A stretch of DNA of 5,842 bases from Saprospirales bacterium (GTDB lineage: Bacteria; Bacteroidota; Bacteroidia; Chitinophagales; Saprospiraceae). The position numbers were made by a program, and so were the translations under genes. Location: contig DLXL01000364.1 of assembly GCA_003448025.1 (NCBI GenBank), positions 5,123-10,964 of the forward strand, read 5' to 3'. Below, piece by piece: positions 1 through 5,842 of the stretch (position 1 is the first letter of the stretch; each line of letters starts with the position of its first letter). The notes under the pieces were generated by a model that saw only the letters and a list, made by a program, of their open reading frames with translations, did not search any database and had not been told where the DNA came from.

Positions 1-1
1 G

Positions 2-1633
2 AACCAGTGGGAAAACAGGCCGGATTTTCCTGTAACTGCCAATTTTGCCAAAAACGGCATGCCGCATCTGTTCATGGTGGCAGCTCCTGTTGGGCTCGAC
101 ACTACTCAGCCATTCCCGATGTCGGTCTGGTTGCATGGAGGAGGAGGCTCTGCCCGGCAATCGCTTCCCGGAAGCAGGGCGGAGATCAATATCAAACCGG
201 AAGAAGGCATCATCTTATCGCATGACGACAATATGATGGGGCACAGAGGCGCTTCACCGCCGCATCCGGATCAGCCAACCTGGCATTTCGGCTGGAGGAA
301 AAATTATGATCCATTCACTCCGGATAGTTTACCAACTGGGATCGACACCATTGTGAATTATACACAGCGGCGGTATTTATGGATTGACTCCTGGCTGCAC
401 CGACGGTTTAACATTGATCCTAACCGGATACACGTTCACGGGCACAGTATGGGTTCGGCAGGGGCAACGGCACTGGGTAAATGTTATCCGGAGTACTATG
501 CGTCTGTGACGATCTTTAACAATGGATTTGGCGGCCCGGAGCCGGGATCCAATCCGGCCATTTTTGGGGAGCCTACCCTGAATTTTCCAACTAATTTGAA
601 GAATATCAACGGCGAAACGGTCCATTTATCCAACCTGTTCAACCTGCTGGATAACTGCTCCGAATACCGGGACCTGCCATTATTCCGGCACTGGCATGGT
701 AAGAACGACGATAACGGCACCATGCGTTGGGATGCTTATGTAGTAGAAAACTACCGGAAGGCAGACTCCCTTGGTATTGGCATACAGCATATGTGGAGCG
801 AGCGTAGTCATGGTGTAGATTCCGCACCGGATTACAACGACCATTGGGTAAATGGCCAGCAGCCCTCCCAGCAAACTGCGCTGGATGATGTCGCATTTGC
901 AGAAGCCCGTTACCGTAGCAACCAATCTTTTCCGGCCTTCTTCAATCATCAGTGGGATCCGCAAAATAACGATCCCGGAACCGGCTTGATCGGTATCAAC
1001 AATGGCGATGGCGACAACTGGGGAGCCTGGGGTGGATGGCACCGGTGGGATACAGAAACCATCCTTGACCTGCCTCAGGAATGGGCCGTTGATGTATGGC
1101 TGGAATCGGATGCTGTTTTTGCGAATGATAATTGTCCACACGACAGCCTGACAGCCTCCATGGCCATACGGAAGCCACAGCAGTTCAAGTTGCAGCCTGG
1201 AACCGGTAACTCCTGTTATGCCTACATCACTGATCTGAATACCGGAAATATCATCAGTTCTGGTGGCTTTTTTGTGCCGGATGATCTGGCAGTGGTGCAT
1301 AATGTGACCGCTTACCGGAAAGACATTCGAAAGATCAGGATTCACGTTTTAGGAGGCACCTCCACCTCGGAGCCCAATAGCGTTGCCTCTTTATCGGTCT
1401 TTCCTAATCCGGCCTCCAGCCAACTACAGCTACGTTATCACACCACACGCAATGAGCCGGTATTGATTCGTCTTTCAAGAGCCGATGGCGCTTCGGAGGT
1501 GTCTGTATTTGAGGCTACCGCAGGGGAAAATCAGTGGGTGATTGCTACACAGGATTATCCCAACGGTTGGTATTCCCTCAGTATTCAGGGAACTGACACT
1601 ATCCTCACACAAAAGGTGCTTATACGCCATTGA
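2..1633 (+). CDS. Secreted alpha/beta-hydrolase (esterase/PHB-depolymerase-like) with T9SS sorting domain, 5'-truncated
   Basis: The frame is open from base 2, so the true start and signal peptide lie upstream; an internal ATG at 59 is unlikely to be the start because conserved-looking sequence precedes it. Numbering the visible 543 residues from base 2, an oxyanion-hole-like HGGGG is at 45-49, the nucleophile elbow GHSMG has Ser149, an HGKNDD segment supplies the likely acid (Asp236 or Asp237), and SHG gives His270. This order is that of an alpha/beta-hydrolase. A Trp- and Gly-rich beta-type region follows (about 300-455). Last comes a type-A T9SS C-terminal domain (about 461-543) with the PNP motif at 468-470, a GWYSL strand and a basic end, so the protein is probably exported through the outer membrane and anchored or released there. 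The family hydrolyses esters such as polyhydroxyalkanoates or acylated polysaccharides; the substrate cannot be told from sequence. The hydrolase and T9SS calls are firm, the esterase label is moderate. Confidence 0.85.
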   Translation, partial: NQWENRPDFPVTANFAKNGMPHLFMVAAPVGLDTTQPFPMSVWLHGGGGSARQSLPGSRAEINIKPEEGIILSHDDNMMGHRGASPPHPDQPTWHFGWRKNYDPFTPDSLPTGIDTIVNYTQRRYLWIDSWLHRRFNIDPNRIHVHGHSMGSAGATALGKCYPEYYASVTIFNNGFGGPEPGSNPAIFGEPTLNFPTNLKNINGETVHLSNLFNLLDNCSEYRDLPLFRHWHGKNDDNGTMRWDAYVVENYRKADSLGIGIQHMWSERSHGVDSAPDYNDHWVNGQQPSQQTALDDVAFAEARYRSNQSFPAFFNHQWDPQNNDPGTGLIGINNGDGDNWGAWGGWHRWDTETILDLPQEWAVDVWLESDAVFANDNCPHDSLTASMAIRKPQQFKLQPGTGNSCYAYITDLNTGNIISSGGFFVPDDLAVVHNVTAYRKDIRKIRIHVLGGTSTSEPNSVASLSVFPNPASSQLQLRYHTTRNEPVLIRLSRADGASEVSVFEATAGENQWVIATQDYPNGWYSLSIQGTDTILTQKVLIRH

Positions 1634-1659
1634 AAACCAGTATACTTGCATTTTAATTG

Positions 1660-1777
1660 ACGGCTTACGGTAGACGGCTTACGGTAGACGGTTTGAGGCT
1701 CAGGTAGTCTGGAATTTTCAACTACGCTGAGCCCCAAACCGTCTACCGTTCACCGTCTGCCGTCCACCGTCCACCGC
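1660..1777. repeat. Head-to-head ACGGNNN heptad repeat array
   Basis: The spacer between the hydrolase and the peptidase-nuclease gene contains five tandem heptads reading acggctt, acggtag, acggctt, acggtag, acggttt (1660-1694). After a 41-base centre, six heptads follow in inverted orientation: aaaccgt, ctaccgt, tcaccgt, ctgccgt, ccaccgt, ccaccgc (1736-1777). The first four bases of each unit are nearly invariant (the last unit differs at one base) and the last three vary. No open frame is associated with it. I recall similar ACGGTAG-type runs as dispersed intergenic repeats in Bacteroidota genomes, but copy number cannot be judged from one window. Confidence 0.85.
1681..1749. other. Long stem-loop inside the heptad array
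   Basis: Bases 1681-1707 and 1722-1749 are inverted complements over 26 pairs, with one A/C mismatch (1696/1734) and one bulged G (1726), around a 14-base loop at 1708-1721. Weaker pairing continues outward through the flanking heptads. It could end transcription of the hydrolase gene, stabilise a 3' end, or sit in the leader of the next gene, whose ATG is 42 bases past the stem. There is no T-run on the + strand directly after the stem, so a classical intrinsic terminator is not supported. Confidence 0.75.
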
Positions 1778-1791
1778 AAATCATCAAAAAA

Positions 1792-3903
1792 ATGCAAGTA
1801 TCCCTCAAACAACTGGAAGCCTGTGTTGACAGGTACCAGCAATGGAAATCAAAAGAAGAGGAGTCTTCTCTTTATGAGTCTGCCGGTAAACGTGCCGCAG
1901 TAGATGGTGTTTCCGACGACCAGAATCTGGAACAACGCAAACACATGTTGCGTGATTTCGGTCTGGAGCCTGTGGATTTCGCTTTTGAACGCGCCATTGG
2001 TCAGAATGACTCCGTTTACAGCAACTTTATTGAAACCATCCAGTCGGCCAAACAAAAGGTGGGTCGGATTGTGATTAAACGGGGTAATACCATCCAGGGG
2101 TATGCTACCGGTTTCATGGTTTCGGAGCGGCTTCTGTTAACCAACTGGCATGTGTTCAAGCAAATGGAAGAAGCGCTGGACAGCGAAGTGCAGTTTGGGT
2201 ATGAGTATGATGGTTCCGGGCGGCCGAAAACACCCCACATTTTCAAACTGGCGCCAAAGGACTTTTTTTATTCCTTTGAAAAATTAGATTACTGTGTAGT
2301 TGCGGTTAATCCTTTGGATGATCAGGGGCGTTTACCCATTACAGAGATTGGTTATCATTATCTCAATCCAACCCTTGGCAAACTGGCCGGTGAAGGGCAA
2401 GAGTTTGTAAACATCATTCATCACCCGGAAGGCGATTACATGCAGTTGTCTATACGGGAAAATAAATTTGTCAAAATTCAGGAGAACACCCTTTGGTATG
2501 AGGCAGACACCTCACAGGGCAGCAGTGGAAGCCCGGTGTTTAACGATCAGTTTCAGGTGGTGGCCCTGCACCATATGGGCGTTCCCAAAAGGTCTTCAGA
2601 TGGGAAGCATTTTGTGGATAAAGAGGATAAGCCCATTCTGCCGGAAAATGGAAAAATTGACACCCGCAGGATTGTCTGGATTGCCAACGAAGGTATCCGG
2701 ATCAGCAAACTTACCGCACATTTTTTTGCTCAGTTTCCCAATCATTCTCTGGTAAAAGGGATGCAAAAGCCCTTTTTGCCCGTTATATCAGGCAATCAAG
2801 GTACTCCATTGGAGACCATGCAAACGGCTTCCCAAACGAACACAGATGCCATTGTAATCTCTATTCCCAATAACGCCCTGTTGACCAATGGCGTGGTGCA
2901 GGTAACCCTTCAAAATCAAGCAACCAACAATCAATCCGGTGTTGCTTCGGTGGGTGTGAGCGGTTCGGTAGTTGATCCACAGTTGTTGGAAGAGCTGGAA
3001 AGAGCTACTGCAGAGCAATCAGTAGATTTTTCCCGTTGTACGGGGTATGATCCGGGATTTATGGGGGTGAAATTGCCTTTGCCACAGCCCGGGAAATCAC
3101 TAAAACCATTAGTAGCTAAAAGGAAGGACAACCCGGAAGAAACAGAACTCAAATACTTTTATTACAGTGTCATCCAACATGCCATCCGTAAAATGCCCAT
3201 AGTTAGCGCCATTAACGTGGATGGCGATCCTGCCAAACGAAAAGACGATACGGAACGAGTGGATAAATGGCTGCGCGATGTGCGTATCGATTTGGAAGCC
3301 CAGTTAAATGAAAAGTTTTACGCCAACAGCGGCTTTGACAAGGGGCATATGAGCCGGAGGGAAGATGCCAACTATGCCGATAATCCGGAGGATGCCAAGC
3401 TTTTTGCCGACATGACCTGTATGCACACCAATGCTTGTCCGCAGGTGGGCAAACTCAACCGAAGTTCCAGTAAAGGGCTTTGGGGCAGGCTGGAAAAAGT
3501 AATCCTGGAAAAAGGTGTTTCAGTGGAGAGCGGCAAACAGGCGCGTATTTCCGTGTACAACGGCCCCATATTCGCCGAATCTGATCCGGTGTTCCGCGGC
3601 GTACAAATCCCGATGGAGTTCTGGAAAATGGTGGTATGGCGCGATGATAAAAACAAGCTAAAGGCCACGGCCTTCAAACTCACTCAGGTGCCGCTGGTGG
3701 ACGACATCAATTTCGAAGCCATTGATGTGGATAAAAACATGGAATTCAAAGAGTTTCAGATCAGCATTGAACAACTGGCTGCGCTCACCGGACTGGATTT
3801 TTCAGCTTACCGGAAATACGACACGTTTGGCAAGAAGACAAAAGCCAAAAAAGAGGTGAAACTGGAAACAGAAGAAGCTTTGATGGAAATGCTGGCGGTG
3901 TAA
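1792..3903 (+). CDS. Trypsin-like serine peptidase fused to DNA/RNA non-specific (NUC1) endonuclease
   Basis: This 703-residue protein has two enzyme domains. Residues 1-80 are helical and charged, with no signal peptide or membrane segment. A chymotrypsin-fold peptidase spans about 85-300 with triad His120 (TNWHVF), Asp166 (LDYCVVAV) and Ser245 (QGSSGSPVF, the GxSGxP motif). A Thr/Asn/Gln/Val-rich linker occupies about 325-400. A beta-beta-alpha-metal nuclease spans about 410-680: DKGH at 516-519 (usually DRGH) with general base His519, the TNACPQ segment with Asn547, probable metal ligand Asn556, the WGRLE helix with Glu568, then YNGPIF and IPMEFWK. The tail is Lys-rich. The DKGH and a four-residue insertion between Asn556 and Trp564, relative to remembered Anabaena NucA, are minor departures. 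The nuclease should cut DNA and RNA with a divalent metal; the peptidase might process the protein itself or a partner (inference). The start at 1792 follows an A-rich stretch without a Shine-Dalgarno. Cytoplasmic location is likely from the absent signal. Confidence 0.9.
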   Translation: MQVSLKQLEACVDRYQQWKSKEEESSLYESAGKRAAVDGVSDDQNLEQRKHMLRDFGLEPVDFAFERAIGQNDSVYSNFIETIQSAKQKVGRIVIKRGNTIQGYATGFMVSERLLLTNWHVFKQMEEALDSEVQFGYEYDGSGRPKTPHIFKLAPKDFFYSFEKLDYCVVAVNPLDDQGRLPITEIGYHYLNPTLGKLAGEGQEFVNIIHHPEGDYMQLSIRENKFVKIQENTLWYEADTSQGSSGSPVFNDQFQVVALHHMGVPKRSSDGKHFVDKEDKPILPENGKIDTRRIVWIANEGIRISKLTAHFFAQFPNHSLVKGMQKPFLPVISGNQGTPLETMQTASQTNTDAIVISIPNNALLTNGVVQVTLQNQATNNQSGVASVGVSGSVVDPQLLEELERATAEQSVDFSRCTGYDPGFMGVKLPLPQPGKSLKPLVAKRKDNPEETELKYFYYSVIQHAIRKMPIVSAINVDGDPAKRKDDTERVDKWLRDVRIDLEAQLNEKFYANSGFDKGHMSRREDANYADNPEDAKLFADMTCMHTNACPQVGKLNRSSSKGLWGRLEKVILEKGVSVESGKQARISVYNGPIFAESDPVFRGVQIPMEFWKMVVWRDDKNKLKATAFKLTQVPLVDDINFEAIDVDKNMEFKEFQISIEQLAALTGLDFSAYRKYDTFGKKTKAKKEVKLETEEALMEMLAV

Positions 3904-3930
3904 AAGTTCAAAATTCACTTCTTTTGCGCT

Positions 3931-5073
3931 ATGCGTATCGAATCCAAACTGCCCAATGTGGGCACTACCATTTTCACTGTGATGTCTGGCCTGGCCAATC
4001 AGGTAGGCGCCATTAACCTGTCGCAGGGATTTCCCAATTACCAGCCTTCCTATCGGTTGCAACAGCTGGTAACGGAGCACATGGCCAAAGGCGCCAATCA
4101 GTACTCGCCCATGCCGGGTATTTTGCCGCTTCGGGAGCGGATTGCAGAAAAGATCAGGTTGATGTATGAGGTTTCTGTGGATCCTGAAACCGAAATAACC
4201 ATTACTGCCGGAGGGACACAGGCTATTTTTTGCGCCATAGCTGCTTTTGTGCGCCCTGGAGATGAGGTCATCCTGCTGGAGCCTTGTTACGATTCCTATC
4301 GTCCTTCAGTGGAAACGGTGGGAGGTGTAGCAGTGCCTTACCCTTTGTCGGCGCCTGATTACCAGGTTGATTGGAATGAGGTGAAAAAACGCATCACACC
4401 GCGCACACGCATGTTGTGCATCAACACGCCACAAAATCCAACCGGCACCATCCTGCGCGAAGCAGATATGCTCAAAATTCAGGAAATCCTGCGCGGTACT
4501 GACGTGATTTTGATGAGTGACGAGGTGTATGAACACCTGATTTACGATGGCGAACCGCATGCTTCGGCGCTGCGATACCCGGAGTTGTATGCACGTACGC
4601 TGGCTATCTATTCATTTGGCAAAACCTATCACAATACAGGTTGGAAAACCGGCTATTGTGTGGCACCACCGGAACTGACCCGCGAATTCAGGAAAATACA
4701 CCAGTTTAATGTGTTCTCTGCCAATCACCCCATGCAGGCCGCTTTTGCCGACTTCATGGCGGATCCGGCGGAGTATCTGGGCTTGCCGGAGTTTTATCAG
4801 CAAAAACGGGATTTTTTCCTTCAAGCCATGTCGGCTACGCGTTTCAAACCATTGCCTTGTGCGGGAACCTATTTCCAACTGTTTGATTATTCCGCCATCA
4901 GTGATGAGCAGGATCTGGCTTTTTGTAAACGACTGACCACCGAATACGGTGTGGCAGCCATACCGGTATCCTCCTTTTATTCTGATTTGAAAGACGAAAA
5001 AGTGATCCGGCTCTGTTTTGCCAAAACGGAGGACCTGTTGGCGCAAGCTGGAGAAAGGTTGTCAAAGGTCTAG
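3931..5073 (+). CDS. ybdL: PLP-dependent methionine aminotransferase (YbdL-like, fold type I)
   Basis: The 380-residue product aligns from end to end, from memory, with E. coli YbdL, a cytoplasmic transaminase preferring methionine and some aromatic amino acids with 2-oxo acid acceptors. Visible landmarks in order are SKLPNVGTTIF (5-15), INLSQGFPNY (28-37), GANQYSPM (54-61), the cofactor-phosphate segment TAGGTQA (92-98), NTPQNPTG with Asn169, SDEVYEH with Asp197 and Tyr200, the Schiff-base lysine Lys231 in SFGKTYH, GWKTGY, and the substrate-carboxylate Arg360 in IRLCFAK. All key residues are present, so it should be active. In this family the enzyme may close the methionine salvage pathway by aminating 4-methylthio-2-oxobutanoate; no other salvage gene is in view. 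It starts 27 bp after the peptidase-nuclease stop, so read-through transcription is possible. The relatives kynurenine aminotransferase and glutamine transaminase K are the main alternatives for substrate. Confidence 0.95.
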   Translation: MRIESKLPNVGTTIFTVMSGLANQVGAINLSQGFPNYQPSYRLQQLVTEHMAKGANQYSPMPGILPLRERIAEKIRLMYEVSVDPETEITITAGGTQAIFCAIAAFVRPGDEVILLEPCYDSYRPSVETVGGVAVPYPLSAPDYQVDWNEVKKRITPRTRMLCINTPQNPTGTILREADMLKIQEILRGTDVILMSDEVYEHLIYDGEPHASALRYPELYARTLAIYSFGKTYHNTGWKTGYCVAPPELTREFRKIHQFNVFSANHPMQAAFADFMADPAEYLGLPEFYQQKRDFFLQAMSATRFKPLPCAGTYFQLFDYSAISDEQDLAFCKRLTTEYGVAAIPVSSFYSDLKDEKVIRLCFAKTEDLLAQAGERLSKV

Positions 5074-5081
5074 GGCGTATT

Positions 5082-5110
5082 ATTTGCGAACTTAGCGTCT
5101 TTGCGGTGAA
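5082..5110 (-). repeat. Octamer-period intergenic repeat, upstream copy
   Basis: The + strand reads atttgcga, acttagcg, tctttgcg, gtgaa. Its complement is built of 8-base units of the form CGCAAAGA / CGCTAAGT / TCGCAAAT. It fills most of the 48-bp gap after the aminotransferase gene and ends 11 bases before the next ATG. The same unit type, in the opposite orientation, lies directly after the next gene (5806-5837). I recall CGCAAAGACGC-type sequences as common dispersed spacer repeats in Bacteroidota. Confidence 0.65.
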
Positions 5111-5121
5111 TTACACTGAAA

Positions 5122-5805
5122 ATGATACTATCCAAAATCAATTCAGCCATTACAGGGTATAAGCAATGGCTTATGTCAACAAGGCATCACCCGTATGTGT
5201 ACAAATGGGAATCGGTGCAACATTTTCAACAACACTGGAATCTGGATGTGCAGGATCCCGCAGCCATGTTTGAAGGCGCCTTTTTTAACTCCGAATCCCG
5301 GCGTTTGTGGCAAACCGAGCAGTGGCAACCCAAACGGATGATGACCCTGTTCTGGCGTTTTGATCCGCTCACGGTGCGCATGATGTTCGACGACCTGTAC
5401 AATGAAACCAGGGAAGTAGAGGGCCGAGTATCCAGGTTCTTGTTCGGGTGCGACACGCTGCTGCGCGACTACAAGAAAGCGCACCCGACGAGCATTGAGA
5501 ATAATCACTACCACGATGATTTTCAGATGATTGCGCTATACCTGGCTTTCCGGTATCCGGAGTCCTATGCTCCATATTCATTTCCCAATTTTCAAAAGGC
5601 TATGATGCGTTTTGGGGCGCAGGATATCCCCAAATCCAATGATGTTGCGCGATATTTCAAGGTGTTGCGAACCCTGATGACCTTTTTGGAAAAAGATGGA
5701 GAAGTGATGTCGGCCATGCAAAAACACTTGCACCCAAGAAAGCATTATCAGGGCAAGACACTATTGCTTGCGGAGGATTTTTGTAGACAAGTTGCGGAAG
5801 GGTGA
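5122..5805 (+). CDS. Conserved hypothetical protein, 227 aa
   Basis: I cannot assign a function. The protein is rich in Trp, Phe, Tyr, Met and charged residues, has no signal peptide or obvious membrane segment, and looks mostly helical and cytoplasmic. Recognisable blocks are YKWESVQHFQQHW (27-39), SESRRLWQTEQW (near 57-68), a DLYNETREVEGRVSRF segment near the centre, NNHYHDD (127-133), LAFRYPESYAPYSF, and a DIPKSNDVARYFKVLRTLMTFL helix. I recall closely similar stretches in Bacteroidota hypothetical proteins, some annotated beside or fused to McrB-like AAA ATPases; that link is memory only and no ATPase is present here. The His/Asp cluster at 129-133 could bind metal, but this is a guess. 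An in-frame stop at 5107-5109 fixes 5122 as the earliest ATG; Met18 (5173) is a possible alternative. It lies 48 bp after the aminotransferase stop and may be co-transcribed. Confidence 0.8.
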   Translation: MILSKINSAITGYKQWLMSTRHHPYVYKWESVQHFQQHWNLDVQDPAAMFEGAFFNSESRRLWQTEQWQPKRMMTLFWRFDPLTVRMMFDDLYNETREVEGRVSRFLFGCDTLLRDYKKAHPTSIENNHYHDDFQMIALYLAFRYPESYAPYSFPNFQKAMMRFGAQDIPKSNDVARYFKVLRTLMTFLEKDGEVMSAMQKHLHPRKHYQGKTLLLAEDFCRQVAEG

Positions 5806-5837
5806 CACAAAGGCGCGAAGGCACAAAGACACCAAGA
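5806..5837 (+). repeat. Octamer-period intergenic repeat, downstream copy
   Basis: Immediately after the TGA of the 227-residue gene come four 8-base units: cacaaagg, cgcgaagg, cacaaaga, caccaaga. They fit roughly CRCRAAGR, with one C in the fourth unit. The array may continue past the window edge. It is inverted relative to the copy at 5082-5110; over the best-matching 15 positions (complement of the upstream copy against 5820-5834) 13 agree. Confidence 0.65.
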
Positions 5838-5842
5838 ATTCA

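Noticed and set aside
680..1345. Open frame of 221 codons on the - strand
   Set aside because: It lies wholly inside the hydrolase gene, antisense to conserved catalytic and linker sequence, and its translation is a Cys/Ile/Arg-rich shadow without recognisable motifs.
1641..1648. TATACTTG as a -7 promoter element for the peptidase-nuclease gene
   Set aside because: It differs from TAnnTTTG at one fixed position, has no -33 TTTG at proper spacing and lies about 145 bases from the ATG; too weak to annotate.
1681..1749. Classical rho-independent terminator
   Set aside because: The stem is strong but no U-rich run follows it on the + strand, and the following bases continue the heptad repeat.
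1660..1777. CRISPR array
   Set aside because: The units are seven bases long, tandem without spacers, and arranged head-to-head; no cas gene is present.
4612..5046. Open frame of 144 codons on the - strand
   Set aside because: It is antisense to the most conserved part of the aminotransferase, including the Lys231 region, and has no domain resemblance.
5082..5837. Insertion sequence with terminal inverted repeats
   Set aside because: The flanking repeats are tandem octamers, not matched IS ends, and the enclosed protein has no transposase or RAYT motifs.

Overview
The window suggests a member of the Bacteroidota, probably an environmental Saprospiria- or Chitinophagia-like lineage. The first protein ends in a type-A C-terminal sorting domain of the type IX secretion system, which is confined to that phylum. 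The starts lack Shine-Dalgarno motifs and are preceded by A-rich sequence, and the spacers carry short-period dispersed repeats that I recall from such genomes. The lineage call is inference; no rRNA or marker gene is present.

All four genes lie on the + strand. (1) Positions 2-1633 hold the 3' part of a secreted alpha/beta-hydrolase (esterase/PHB-depolymerase-like) with a T9SS tail; its start lies outside the window. (2) Positions 1634-1791 form a spacer filled by an array of ACGGNNN heptads arranged head-to-head, which folds into a long near-perfect hairpin. (3) Positions 1792-3903 encode a 703-residue fusion of a trypsin-like serine peptidase and a DNA/RNA non-specific (NUC1, beta-beta-alpha-metal) endonuclease, with both catalytic centres recognisable and no signal peptide. 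(4) Positions 3931-5073 encode a complete PLP-dependent methionine aminotransferase of the YbdL type. (5) Positions 5122-5805 encode a 227-residue conserved protein of unknown function. It is bracketed by two octamer-period repeats in opposite orientation (5082-5110 and 5806-5837).

Genes 3-5 are separated by only 27 and 48 bp and could be co-transcribed, but no shared pathway is evident. The aminotransferase looks like housekeeping sulfur/aromatic amino-acid metabolism. The hydrolase is an exported enzyme. The peptidase-nuclease is the most likely candidate for a conflict, defence or cell-death role. The most distinctive parts of the window are that two-enzyme fusion and the two families of periodic intergenic repeats (period 7 and period 8). 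No tRNA, rRNA, CRISPR array, IS element or integrase was seen, and no spacer exceeds 160 bp.
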